DNA from: Botryosphaeria dothidea
Lineage: Eukaryota > Ascomycota > Dothideomycetes > Botryosphaeriales > Botryosphaeriaceae
Assembly (NCBI GenBank): GCA_011503125.2
Contig: WWBZ02000016.1
Location: 2,418,001-2,482,000 of the forward strand
DNA length: 64,000 nucleotides
Reading direction: 5' to 3'
How positions within the stretch are numbered: position 1 is the first letter of the stretch; each line of letters begins with the position of its first letter. The notes below the pieces were generated by a model that had not been told where the DNA came from, ran no database searches, and saw only the letters and a program-made list of their open reading frames with translations. Of this stretch, positions 53,459-64,000 are shown in pieces. The translations under genes and the position numbers were made by a program.

Positions 53459-55459
53459 TCATACCTGCTGTTCGCCCTCTGCATCGAAGCACGTTTCCCA
53501 GCAAAGCACCTCCGCCGGAAAGTCCCTCTCGACACTCGGCCGCTCGCGGACGAACCACGCAAGTCCGGCGCCAGCTGCTCCGAACACGGCTAGGCTGGTC
53601 CAGAGTGCGTAGTTTGTCGTGGCGACGCTGAAATCAGTGCTAAGATAAAAGCTTGCACCACTGACAGCGACTGCGAGAGCCTTAAACAAAGAGGCCGCCT
53701 GCATAAGACCGATGACTGTACCGGCGGAGAACGCATCCGGCGCAACGTTGAGCATGAGCAGAATAACCAACACCTGTGCTCCTCCGGCCAGGAGATGCTT
53801 GATCATGATGGCTGCGCTAGAAATGACAGCCGTCACAGGAGTCGAGCACATCGCGACGAAGGCAAAGAGAGGGGTGATGATATACAAGGCCGGGAAGAAG
53901 AGAGCGCAAGAGCGGAAAGGACGCAGAAGACCGAATCTTTCGATGATCTTCGGCATGGCATGGAGGATGATGCCTCCTGCGACGGCGCGAACTGCCAGCA
54001 GAATCAAACCAAGCCAGTCGCAAGGAAGGCCCATACCTCCATGCCGGGAGCTGCTGTGTCCTAGATGAGGAAGCACAACATCGAAAGAAGAAGCGTGGAG
54101 AGAGAGCAAAGAGAAAGAGCACATAAGGACAATGAGAGAAGGCGCCTGGAGGAACTGGCTCATGGAGATGGGTTCCGGACGGGTGAAGTCGACGACGCGG
54201 ATCGAGGGAACGTCTGAAGAATCGTCTGAAAGAGCTTGGCCGAGGAAAGCAGCCTTTTCGCAGTCAATGTCGGAATCGTCAGCAGACTCGGGAGTTTGGG
54301 GAAGTGTCTGTAATCGGTTAGTATGAGTATCATATTGAATGCGCTGGGAGGACATCGCGATGTGTCCCGCGGAACTTGCAGATCTACCCGCCCAGCTGAT
54401 ATGGTTGTTCTCGAGCTAACGCAACCAGAATGCATCTCAGAGAGTAGGTGAAGAATAAAAGAAGATGAGAAAGCGCCACAGTTGGGGGCGTTATATGCAT
54501 CTCCTTGAATCGTTCGATTCTGTCTCTGCCAAGAGCATCCGGTATTTGCGACTATCTCGCAACAAACGCTGTCAGGTAGCGTCCAGGACCAGACTGGGGC
54601 GGCCGGATTCTGCAAACTCCCCATGGGACGGCGACTCCTTGCATGGACTCGACAATGAAGCTTGAGGGAAACCAACCTCGTTCAAAACAAAAGTGGCAGC
54701 AATGGCAATAACGAGGACCAAGCTGCCACATGCAATCTGGCTGCTGAGAATAGGGAACTTCTCCCAAACAGCGCCATGTGCGTTGATACTTCCCGCAACC
54801 ATACCCTGAATCAACGGGCCAATGGATCCACATACGGCGACCAACGGCAACCTGGACACGTTCTTCACCCTCTCGTCGGGACTCTGACTGACATCTCCAA
54901 GCATAGTAAGGGTGCTGACGACGATTGCGGAGCTCACGAGACCGGCGGCGAAGCGGAAGACGGTGCAGGCGATCAGGTCGGTAGCGAAGCCCATGGCAAG
55001 GCAGCACGCAGACATGCCATACAAGCCGGCAAGGGCGATGGGTCTGCGGCCCACACGATCGGCGAGATATCCCCAGATAATGCCGGCGGAGGCGCCGAAG
55101 GCGTAGGCGCAATCGAGGATGCTACGCAAGTAGGAGCCGGACAACGTGCTGCAATACTGTTCATTGCTGGACACTAGCATCTTGAGCTGAGGCTGAAGGC
55201 TGGACGCCATGATCCTGTGTCAGGAGTTAGCTCTGATCCTTCAATGGACGCGACGCAGGTCTTACGCTTCGGCGAGGAAGATGACGTAGATCCAGGTCAA
55301 TTGGGTGTGGTTGGTGCCGGTGGACTCGGTCGTTTCGGTGTCATAGTCATCCTCCTCCTCCATCATCATCTCCTGGTTCTCAATAGCGGAGACCTTCTCA
55401 TACTTGCCCAAGTCCTTGACCGGGATCAAGGACCGGGTGCGACGGTGGAAACCGAACAT
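53459..55459 (-). CDS. MFS transporter, DHA1-like (3 exons)
   Basis: The exons in coding order are 55266-55459, 54677-55214 and 53459-54307, giving 526 residues. Exon 1 encodes a polar N-terminus and the first membrane segment (LTWIYVIFLAEA). Exon 2 has SYLRSILDCAYAFGASAGIIW followed by the MFS signature GYLADRVGRRPIALAGLYG, then RFAAGLVSSAIVV. The mid-protein loop joins FVLNE to TLPQTPESADDSD, the usual E-T-L-P at the end of segment 6. Exon 3 adds six more segments, such as LGLILLAVRAVAGGIIL, FALSYIITP-like and GLMQAASLFKALAVAVSG. It fits proton-coupled drug:H+ antiporters (DHA1, tetracycline-resistance/ZIFL-like). Substrate unknown. Intron 2 is 369 nt, much longer than others in the window, but uses GAG|GTTGGT and CTAAC...TTACAG, and no stop-free alternative joins the halves. 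Confidence 0.85.
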
Positions 55460-56682
55460 GGTGGATTAGTTATGTATTGCGGCGTGAAGCCGGCAAAAGG
55501 CGTATTGTAAGGCGAGAGAGCGTCTTGGAGTCGCGGCCAGCGCGGATAAGTGGAAGGGTTAGGGACTGTGTTGGGTCGGATAGACCAAGTGGTGATTGTC
55601 GATGTTAGAATGAGCGACGGGCAGGCGCTGCAGACATAGCTGTGGGCGCGATGCTGTTGGAGTGAGTTGTTCTTGGAGAAGAGATCGCACGACGAGAGGG
55701 GAGGTCTGTGATGGAGCAGCAGCAGGGAGCCGGCCGGGTAGAGCAGCGTGCTCGGCTACCAGCCTGGTCCCTGCGGTGGCACATTCGGCATGATGTGCCT
55801 CAAAATAGGCCAGGGGTCCGATAGCTCTATGACCTTCTGTTTGACCATCCATACGCGAGCAGCCCGTACCAGAGGCGCTGCCCGAGTCGACGCGGTCGGC
55901 TGCGCGCATTGCTGCGACGGCCCACAGCGAAAGCTTTTCCATCGTATGGTTGCGGGCGCTTCGCACTGCTGCAGGCCCGCTTATCGCCGCTCCACGAGAG
56001 GGTCTTGTGCATGCTGCTGCCGCGCTAGCCCACCGGCGGTTCCTGGTGATGATGATACGCGCTGGAGCTGCCGGACCGGGCGCGATTGCGCGGCTGACCA
56101 ACATGATTCGCCGGGGTACGCGCTGGCTGCACGCGCGATAGCCTGCGGGAACAGGCCAAGGGCGCGTCCTTTCCAATCGGCCTTTTCTCTGCCCAAATCC
56201 TCCCGACGTCAGCCTAGCGCCTTCGACTTGGCGCAACCCACGTGTGGGCGATCAACGTGAAAGTCCCCACGGACAGCTGATCACGCACGTCGTGGATATA
56301 GCACGGCAAGAGATTCAGGCAGAGCAAATGAGGCGCTCAAGCGACTCCTAAATTGTTTCGATTTCGGCAAGAAATCTACATCTCCCCCGCGCTCCATCCT
56401 CCGTCCGCCCATGCATGGAAGTTCCCGGCCTCCTTTTCCTTAGCAAAACCGCTATCGCTGAAGAACTCAAAAACAAATTCCGCCATCCGAAAAAGAAAAG
56501 CGCCGCAAATGCAAGATTGAACAATAAACCCGATGAGACCATTTTGCCCATGTGATGTAATAACGAAAGCCACCAGCGGCAGAAAACGCCCGCTAAAATT
56601 ACAACAAATCTAAAAGCCAGAGAGATCATACAGTCGTCAAACGAGCGTTAGGGGAGGACGTAATCGTAGAATGGGCCGCAGT
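55460..56682. other. Intergenic, no gene recognised
   Basis: The left part is the MFS promoter; the rest is GC-rich with chance frames. The longest (55559-56236, -) is Arg/Ala/Pro-rich without domain features. Confidence 0.5.
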
Positions 56683-58315
56683 TTACTGCTTGCCCTTCTT
56701 GACTTTCTGGAGAAACTTTCTGACCAGGTTGCCCTGGTGTCGGTTCATCTGCACGGCGAAGGGCCCATGCTTGCCCGTAGTATCGTCCGACTCCGGAGGA
56801 AGGTCTTGCAGCGCTAGAGGATCAGCCTCCCTGACAGCCTGGTGCTGCTGCCAGCCATACAATGCCTCTTCGTCAGCGCGGAGATCTGGCCGTGTGAGTG
56901 TCATGCGCAGAGTCATCTCCCGGTTGCTGGGCAGCGCCTGCGGGAACAATTCCTGTGGTTTCTTGGTCCGAGTCTGCAGCGTGGGCAAGCCGTTGGAGTC
57001 CAGGGAGGAGTAGTTAGACTTGGGGATCTGCGCGACAGTTCGGAAAGATTGATCGGGATCCGCTGGGGTCACCGGAGTGTCGAGATCAGCAAGGCTGCTC
57101 TCCTCATCGGATTCATCTCCGGTATCGCTGTAGTCAAGGAAAGAAACAGAGTCGTCCCGAAGGAAGGTGTGAAGGTCGCGACTAGCCTGGCGCTCGTAGA
57201 AGTCGGCGCGCGACGGAGGTTCAGGCGAGCTCTCCGGGGTAGGCTGCTGCTTATCCGACGGGAATCCGTACTCGACAACCTCATCGAACTTGTGGGGAGA
57301 GCCTAAGTATAGGCGGAGCTTCATGCGGGCCTCCGGGTCTTGGTAATACTTGGTCTCAGACTCAGCATTTCCACCGTGGCCGGGGTTCACGAAGTTGGAA
57401 GTTGCTCGCGGCCGTTGGTTTGATTGCGGGGTAGGAGGAAACAGAGGAGATGGTAAGAGAGGGGCAGAAGACGTAGAAAGTCTCGTGAATGTATTAGTGA
57501 GCGACATTGTCCTGCGGAAAGAAGCTCGCCGCTGGTTGGTGGTGCTGGGACGGGACCGGGATCGTGTGCGACGGTTCGACATGTCCTCGGAATGGTCCAC
57601 GTTTTCCCGGGAAGAACAGTAGGCGTCAATAATGGAGTCGCCCTGGAATGATCTGGATCTCCTCTTCTCCACAGGCAGCTGGAAGGCTTCGTGCTCCTTG
57701 GGAAGATCTGAGCAATCGTCTGAGTCCAAGAGGAAAGTTTCGCAACGTCCGGCCAGCAGAATTGCTTCTTCACGGCTCAGGCAAGTCTTAATGATCTTGT
57801 CGGGGAGAGAAAGGAACCATTGGGCTTCGGCCTCGGTGATATCGTTGGCCGTTTGAGCTTTCCTTAACCGGCGGCGACCACGGCTTTCGGACCTGGAATG
57901 GCTGACGCTGCGTTGGGACGAGCGAGCGGTCTGAGGACGGCGAGGTAGGCAGTTGATGTCCGGAACGGGTTGTGCGGCGTGCTCGATTCTTAAGCGCTCG
58001 AGCGACGAGAAGTACTTGCGCCTGGTGTTTGTGGAGTCAGCAAAAGAGACGGCGAGTGGAAGGAGTAAGCAAGCAGCATGCGGGGCTGAGCATGGCGCCG
58101 ATGCCGCATACGACAATAGTAGCTGTGCCGAGCACGAGCAAAGCCAACAGAGTTTCGCGACTCGTCCACGGCAGGGTGGAATGAGACAGCGGCGTTCAAG
58201 AAAAGCGGCAAGATGCCGAGCGGCTGCAGTCGGCGGGAGCGAGGTGAGGCAAGACTAACCTTACTGCCTCAGGCATGGAATCGTACTCAGCGGTCGACAA
58301 CAGCGGAGCAGGCAT
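56683..58315 (-). CDS. Unrecognised, probably conserved fungal protein (2 exons)
   Basis: Exon 1 is 58260-58315 and exon 2 is 56683-58021. The 238-nt intron is in phase 2 (GTTAGT...CACCAG), and the product is 464 residues. It begins MPAPLLSTAEYDSMPEAVRRKYFSSLERLRIEH, where the junction falls inside a smooth helix that fits well. A second helical segment follows (EAQWFLSLPDKIIKTCLSREEAILLAGRC). Beyond about residue 150 it is low-complexity: Arg/Ser-rich, then acidic, with SVSFLDYSDTGDESDEESS. It ends in a short basic helix, NRHQGNLVRKFLQKVKKGKQ. There is no membrane segment or signal peptide. The basic C-terminus may be a nuclear or membrane-binding signal. I cannot name a family. The alternative reading, starting inside the intron, gives an implausible Ala/Cys-rich N-terminus. 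Confidence 0.7.
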
Positions 58316-61300
58316 TTTGGAGGGAGGAAAGGGCTTGGAGGGGCCCTCGGTGGTGGCAGGCCTCGAGGGTCGACTGCGTGAGGAGCGGGAGCGGGCGTGA
58401 GAGCGTGCGTTGTGAGGGACAGGGCAGACAGCTACGCGCGGAGTTGGACCAGCTGGGCTTATATTCCTGCTCCTCCCAGGCCTTGGGGAAGGAGAGAAGG
58501 TGATTGGAGGCGACATGGATGCAGATTGGTGAACCGCAGCGGCGGGAACTACAGTAGCTTCGCGCCTTGCAGGTAGATAGCGTTGTGCCTCGCACTCGCA
58601 GCAGCAGCCTACTCGCAGCGCAGCGCCGTATTTAGACGCCCTGATGGAGATGGGAGCATCCCTGCCTGGCATGGGTGCTGGGCCCGAGACCTTGCCCCGT
58701 GCGGCAGCAGCGCGAGGTGTGCAACCCACAGAGCGCGCGATGGCCACGGAGGCGCGCATTGGCTGTCAGCCGGGCTGATGCCGCCCCTGTCGCCGTGCAA
58801 ACGGCAGACGGGGGCCACGGGCGCCTCCAGATGGCCGACTGGACGGCTGCCCGCAGGGCCGGCTAGTCAGGCCAGCACGGGAGCGACGAGAAGAGCGTCT
58901 GCGCCGACTGACCAGAGGCAGGGCCCGCCACAGCGGTGCGCGAACACGTTGGATGCAAGGGCGCGGCAGGCGGTGACAAGGGGCCGTGCTGGACGGCATA
59001 GATATTAAATCCCACGGCCGGGCACGCGACGCGCTCATCATGGCCAGCAAGGAACGTCTGCAGGCCAAAAATTTGGGGGAGATGGGCGAGGATCCGGACG
59101 AGTGCTCGCCCTCACCTCCGCGTTCGATTATTAGATGAGCAGTGCCGAGCAGTGAGCATGACGGCAGGCGGGGGCGGTGTCGGCATCGCCAGACAGACAG
59201 ACAGTACGAGGCCAAAGGCCAGAGCCAAAGCTGAGCACCACCTCCACCGCAGCGCACACGGCATCGTATTGTCTCCTTCTGCAAGCATGCAGGGAGGAGG
59301 GGAACCCGGGCTCAGGAAGTGTTATGAAACGGTCGCCGTGCTGATCCTGCCGCTGGTTGGGCTCGTCCACCCGGACGCTAGCCTGGCCGGTCAAACCCCA
59401 ACGCTCACTGACGACGTCGACGACGTACGTCTGCGTGTGATGCAGCAACACACGGCAGATTCCATCCAATCGTCCCGGCTGAGACCCGTGATGGAACTTG
59501 CTCCGCGTCCCGGCGACGAGCGTCTCGATCACCGACGTCAGCTTCACAAAATAAGGGCCTCCCTCCCGCCGCGCGATCTCGTGGCCGCGCGACTAGCTGT
59601 GGAAGAGCGGTCAGGTACGATACAGCTAGACTAGGTCCCGCCATGGACGCCATACCCGCCTCTTGATCGGCACCATCGCCCGCCAACATCCACAGCCCGC
59701 CCGAGCCAGCTCACGATGGTGAGACGCCCGCATGTGGGACTGCCGCAGCGACGCATTCTGCGCTGCAGCTGCGCTACTACCGGCTGCTGCACTGCGGAGG
59801 CCGGTACAGGTCGAGGCTCTCGCGGCTCCCCGTCGCTCTGCCCACCGCGAGCCCGCGCCACTCAGCTCAAGCCGCCGGCATGCAAATAATCAGCCTTGCG
59901 AAAAGCAATGGCGATGAAGCTCGACGGACGGCTCTGCTGGAAGTTCCACCATTGCCTGCTTTCGGCACGTCCACCAACGGACGGAGAGCCCCAGAGTGCA
60001 GCCGCAACACGGGCCTCCGTTTCCCGCATCCATGTCCCTGCTCCTCCAAACTTTCCGACTGCATCTTGGCTTAATAACCTTTTCTGCACCTTGCAATGCT
60101 AGCAAACCAAACGCCCCCGGCCGCTTGCTTCCCATACGAGCTTGGTCGCCATCGGATTGCCGCAAGGTGCAGTCTAGCCATCCTGTGAAACACTGACTCA
60201 CAAGCCTAAAAAGAAGGCTTGATTGCGATGAGATTGCACATTCCAGAAGATCGGTCGGAATTCTCTATCGCTGTTCGCTACCAAAGCAGCACCCGAAACA
60301 GGTCTAGTCACTTCGAGCCTCGGGTCCCTTCGTGCGCCCATCATCAACCCGTTCAAGCTATAATAATATGTTTCTACTATGAGTTTCGGTAGAACACATG
60401 GCTGCCACTGATACGTGCATAGCCAGTATGACACCCCGGCCCGGCCAGCCCGTCATGACGATATGAGCCATCCCGACTTTTAACAGAGCTCCATGGTGCT
60501 TGCATCAGGCGGTCGTCGCTGGGGCTCCGACACGGCATGAAGTTGCCGGCTGTTGAGGTGCGGCAGTGGCGCTCCAATCTGAATGAGTCAATCCGTGCCG
60601 GGCCATAGTAACAAACCTTCAACGCGCGTCGCAGGCGGCAACAACTTCACCGGTGGCAGGGGAGATATCGCAAGGAGGGCTCTATAACAAGCGCTTCGGC
60701 TCATTTGGAATTGGTGAGCCGTACACGCACGAGAACCGCGGTTGAGCCTTCGGTCAGCCCTGGAGACAGGAGGGAGGGTCAACTGACTCTCCTCTCCCGC
60801 CTGTTCGACCCGCCCTCGCGGTTGTTGGCACCTGGCGGGCGCCTGATTTGGCCCAATGGTGGACGCTGACACACACACCCAACTCAGGGTTTAGGGTTCG
60901 CTGCATGTGTGGGCACACATTCTCCAGCATTCGTCCCAGATGCACACCATTAAATGGTACTTCCCGCTGTGTATTAAGTCGCCATCACCTGAAGCCTACA
61001 ACGAGAAAGTTTAGAAAAAATTACAAAACAGCCGCGCCAATAATCACCTCGATCTCATTGGGTCATTAAAACCCCGACGTTAGCCAATGCTAAGCGCGGC
61101 ACGGGCTCAGAAGAACGTTGCGGAGACAGGTGGCTAAGAAAAGCTTCTTCGAAACCGGCGCAACACGAGTCCCTCAAGACTCATACGTTGACGGTGTGGC
61201 GGCGGGCCGACAGTACATTGTCTGCTCTTTCCTTTGACGTGTGTATGGGAGAGCACCGGCCCGCGAAAAGAAAAGAAAAAGGAAGGCGCCGCTGTAGCAC

Positions 61301-62173
61301 GGGTGGGGTGTCTTCGATGAGGTGGGACGACGCGGCGCGACTCCTACAATTTTCCACGTGTCTGGGAAATTTGGAGGAGGGAGGAAGGAATGACAAGCAG
61401 GGTCGATCAGCCGCTCCTGGTGTAACTCGAACTGGAATTTCGGGAATGACGGGGAAAGGGAATCGAAAGGTTGACATAATGACAACGCAGAGTGTCAAAT
61501 CTCACCACACTTTGTGCGCCAAATGGCCTACACTGAATTAAACACTGCAGTAACCTGACGTTGACGGAACTCGTTAAGGCTGAAACAACTACGAGCAAAT
61601 CGCCATTTGCATCCAGAACAACCTTAATTCCTCTCTCTAGTCCCGCAATGCGCGACTGTGAGCAACGGCAGTATCATTGCGAGCCGACAGCATCACCCGC
61701 CAGCGCATCAACATCTCCATAGAACATCGGCCGCCGGAATTGCGGATCGACGTCTCGTAAAATGACACAAGAAGCCCCTCCCCACGGATACAGAGACCGA
61801 TTATGACATCACATCTTAGGCCTACCAGAAGCACGGGCAATAGAGCTGAGCGAACTCCTGCCAACCATTCAAAAGGTTCCGTTTGCATTCATAGCCCTAA
61901 AATCCTGAGGTCCCACAAGTCTCGTCATGGTGTCACGAGCCCATTTGTCCTCCAGTATAACCTGTTCCAGAAGAACGCCGCTACCCATCGGGTTTGGTAT
62001 TGCCACAGCAACGCAGCGCGAGACGTGGTCGTTTCACGAACCCTTTCGACACCGAAAGGAAAGAAAAAATAAAAATAAAACACGAGGGACCGTCATCATC
62101 TGCGGTCTTCCCTCCAAAACAACCCTTCAGAAACTCAAACGCCCTCGTCCCTTCTCGTAACCTTAAGCTTTTT
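58316..62173. other. Gene-poor region of 3.9 kb
   Basis: The first part is the promoter of the gene at 56683-58315; the last 100 bp lie in the PEX5 3' flank. In between, frames up to about 170 codons overlap on both strands as expected from GC-rich DNA. None shows a domain, a signal peptide or a splice-linked extension. No tRNA box pattern was noticed. Confidence 0.5.
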
Positions 62174-64000
62174 CTAGAACTCGAAGTCCTTCCTAAACCT
62201 GTCGATGTCCATTCCAGGGCCGACCATGTCGCCCAGGTCTCTCCTGTTCATCTGACTGAACACCCGCCTGAGCGTGTCGTACAGATTCGTGCTCTGGTTC
62301 TGATTGATCATCCTGTCCAGCTCCGCCTCGTCGACGCCGTCGCCCACGACCTGCCGTGCCTTCTCGCGACCCTCCTGCTCCACCACCTTGTGCATCGCGA
62401 GCGCACCCAGTAGGTGCTGCGCCGCCTCCTCGAAGCACCCAATGTTGATGCAGCTGACGCCCAGATTGTAGCGCGCACGGACGAAGTTCGGCCGCAGGGC
62501 CAGCGCACGCTCGTACGCGTCGATGGCTTCCTCACTACGGCCGGAGTTGGCGAGCGTGGCGCCCAGACGGTTCCACAGCAGGTGTACCTGATCCTGCTGG
62601 TTGCTGGTGCCGGTTTCCGTGCTGGCCAGCGCCGCGCCGAAGCAGTCGACTGCCTTGTCGTACTCCTCGGCGCCGTAGAATAGCACACCCAAGCCCACCT
62701 GGACATCAGGGTCCATCTGCTCTCCTGATGGCGAAAGCTGCGCGGCCTTGATGAACAAGTCCGTCACCTTCTCATGCAGGAGATGTCGATCTGTGAAGCC
62801 TACGTCAGCGGCGGTGGAGACGTCTCCAGGCTTGATTAGCTGAGGGTATTTGGTTGCGAGCCATCTCTCCAGTGTTCTGTAAGCGGTACTGTCGTAGCCC
62901 TCGTTCGTATACGATACGGCGAGACCCATGAGTGCCTCTAGATTGTTGGGATCGAGTTTCAGCGCCTGCTCGAGAGCGCGGATAGCTGGAGACTCCTTCT
63001 CGTTCTGTGCCTGTGCTGCGCCGAGCTTCGTCCAAGCCTCAACATGCTGAGGGTCTTTTTGCACTGCCGCCTCAAATGCCAATGCAGCCAAGGACAGATT
63101 TCCACCATTCTGTAGGATGGCGAGACCTTCTGCGAACGGGTCGGTTACGTCCTTGAAAGGGTTCGTTTGTTCGAATAGGTAATCACCCATATTGGGATCG
63201 CGCAGAGAGGAATGTGTGTTCAAGCCATCAAAGCCTTCCCACTGATCTAAGTCGCCCATGTGCAGGTTCTTGGCGAATTCCTCTTCTTCCACAAAAGCTC
63301 TGGCATTTGCGGTCTCAGCTTGAATGCCTCGCCATATGCTTTCAAAATCCCCAAACTCATCGGTTTCGGAGAGGACTGACCTGTTTATATCATTCAGTTC
63401 GGCTTCCATGGCCGCGTTTGCCTCCTTGTCTAGAGCCTCGGCATCCTGCTGGTGTGTCGACTCAAGCTGGGCGAACTCGGCCTCCCAGTCCTTGTCGTCG
63501 AGCTCTACCATCCGGGACTTTCCTTTCGTGTCTTGTGGTGCTTGCTGGAATTGTTGGTTGTACATCATTGAACCCCCCATACCCATGCCCATGCCCATGC
63601 CCATGCCCATGCCGTACATGGGACGCTGGTATCCCATCATCCCAGACGGGCCACTGGTCACTGGGCTGGCTGTCCTGCCAGGCGCGGCTGTTCCCATCTG
63701 TTGAAACTTGGCAAATTCGGCAGAGTTGAAGCCGGGGTGGGCGTTCTGGAAGGCGGGATCGACGGGGCCGGCTTCTCTGCCGACGTCGAACTCGGCGGCC
63801 CAAGCGGGTGAGCCGTTGTGTTGGGCGCGAGAGGCTTGTTCGAGCTCTCGCCGCATCTGTTCCATCGCAAAGGGAGAGGCGGGGCCGGCGGCCTGGGGAA
63901 GGTGGGATTGCTCGCGCATGAACTCGTCCATCATCTGCGAGCGTGGTGATTAGCATTGCTTCCATTTCTCCGCTGCACCGCAGCGCTGGACTTACGTGCT
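62174..64000 (-). CDS. PEX5: PEX5, peroxisomal PTS1 receptor (N-terminus off the right edge)
   Basis: The main exon is 62174-63934 (586 residues). It is preceded by a 61-nt intron (63935-63995, GTAAGT...CTCGCAG) and five bases of an upstream exon at 63996-64000, so the first residues, normally carrying the conserved Cys needed for receptor recycling, are missing. The visible part begins MMDEFMREQ and has WxxxF-type motifs in the disordered half (SPAWAAEF, DWEAEF, near WEGF) that bind Pex14 and Pex13. It then carries about seven TPR repeats (HVEAWTKLGAAQAQNEKESP, NNLEALMGLAVSYTNEGY, VHLLWNRLGATLANSGRSEEA, FVRARYNLGVSCINIGCFEEA) that bind C-terminal SKL-type signals. It ends DIDRFRKDFEF. It shuttles peroxisomal matrix enzymes from the cytosol. 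A Met-Gly run lies before the TPR half. Confidence 0.95.
63579..63613 (-). repeat. Hexanucleotide (CCCATG)n microsatellite in PEX5
   Basis: Five tandem CCCATG units plus flanking partial copies encode alternating Met-Gly in the disordered region of PEX5. Slippage would change the protein by Met-Gly pairs without a frameshift. Confidence 0.85.

Noticed and set aside
55559..56236. Minus-strand frame of 225 codons upstream of the MFS gene
   Set aside because: It is Arg/Ala/Pro-rich with no domain, no splice context and no homologous pattern; expected by chance in GC-rich DNA.
1..64000. Transposons, tRNA, rRNA or CRISPR arrays
   Set aside because: I looked for terminal repeats, tRNA box-B-like motifs, reverse transcriptase or transposase motifs and spaced direct repeats and found none that I could support. 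Weak tRNAs could still be missed by eye.

Overview
The window looks like a stretch of nuclear chromosome from a filamentous ascomycete (Pezizomycotina; Dothideomycetes is my guess from gene content and is not proven). The evidence is short GT-AG introns of about 50-120 nt, often with CTAAC/CTGAC-type branch sites, an intron-rich fungal alpha-tubulin, an SLA1 protein with LxxQxTG repeats, a fungal PEX5, an MscS channel with an EF-hand, and many secreted Ser/Thr-rich proteins. I see no transposon, CRISPR array, rRNA or tRNA that I can support.

Layout. 1-6.3 kb: a weak retropepsin-like remnant (-), a DUF6594-type membrane protein (+) and an F-box protein (+). 6.8-10.8 kb: a 1,340-residue intronless secreted Ser/Gly/Thr-rich protein (-), here called paralog A. 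12.8-15.8 kb: alpha-tubulin in 7 exons (-) and a seed-maturation-protein (SMP/LEA)-like protein (-). 19.1-25.4 kb: an MscS/EF-hand channel (+) and a 7-exon allantoate-permease-type MFS carrier (+). 26.2-27.4 kb: a pirin (-). 28.0-35.2 kb: a head-to-head pair of secreted paralogs, B (-) and C (+), both homologous to A. 36-40.6 kb: a small secreted protein whose start codon appears to be split by an intron (+), an unrecognised gene with a frameshift (+), a signal-peptide/Ser-Thr-rich/single-TM protein (-) and a multipass membrane protein (+). 40.75-41.8 kb: a secreted SMP-30/gluconolactonase-like beta-propeller (-). 43-46.7 kb: SLA1 (-). 48.5-49.3 kb: a secreted BYS1/thaumatin-like protein (+). 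50.7-58.3 kb: a protein with an NTF2-like look (-), a second MFS transporter (-) and an unrecognised basic/acidic protein (-). 62.2-64 kb: PEX5 (-), running off the right edge.

The genes are not an operon or an obvious biosynthetic cluster. Housekeeping genes (tubulin, SLA1, PEX5) are interleaved with transport genes and with an enrichment of secreted or cell-surface proteins between 6.8 and 49.3 kb. The most distinctive feature is the A/B/C family: large secreted proteins sharing a Thr-rich N-terminus, an acidic spacer, a Cys-x-x-Cys beta domain, a conserved C-terminal domain and a dibasic KRFF site. B and C share a 668-bp divergent promoter and two intron positions; A has no introns. I resolved exon structures by hand from splice signals and frame. 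All domain names come from recognition and were not searched.
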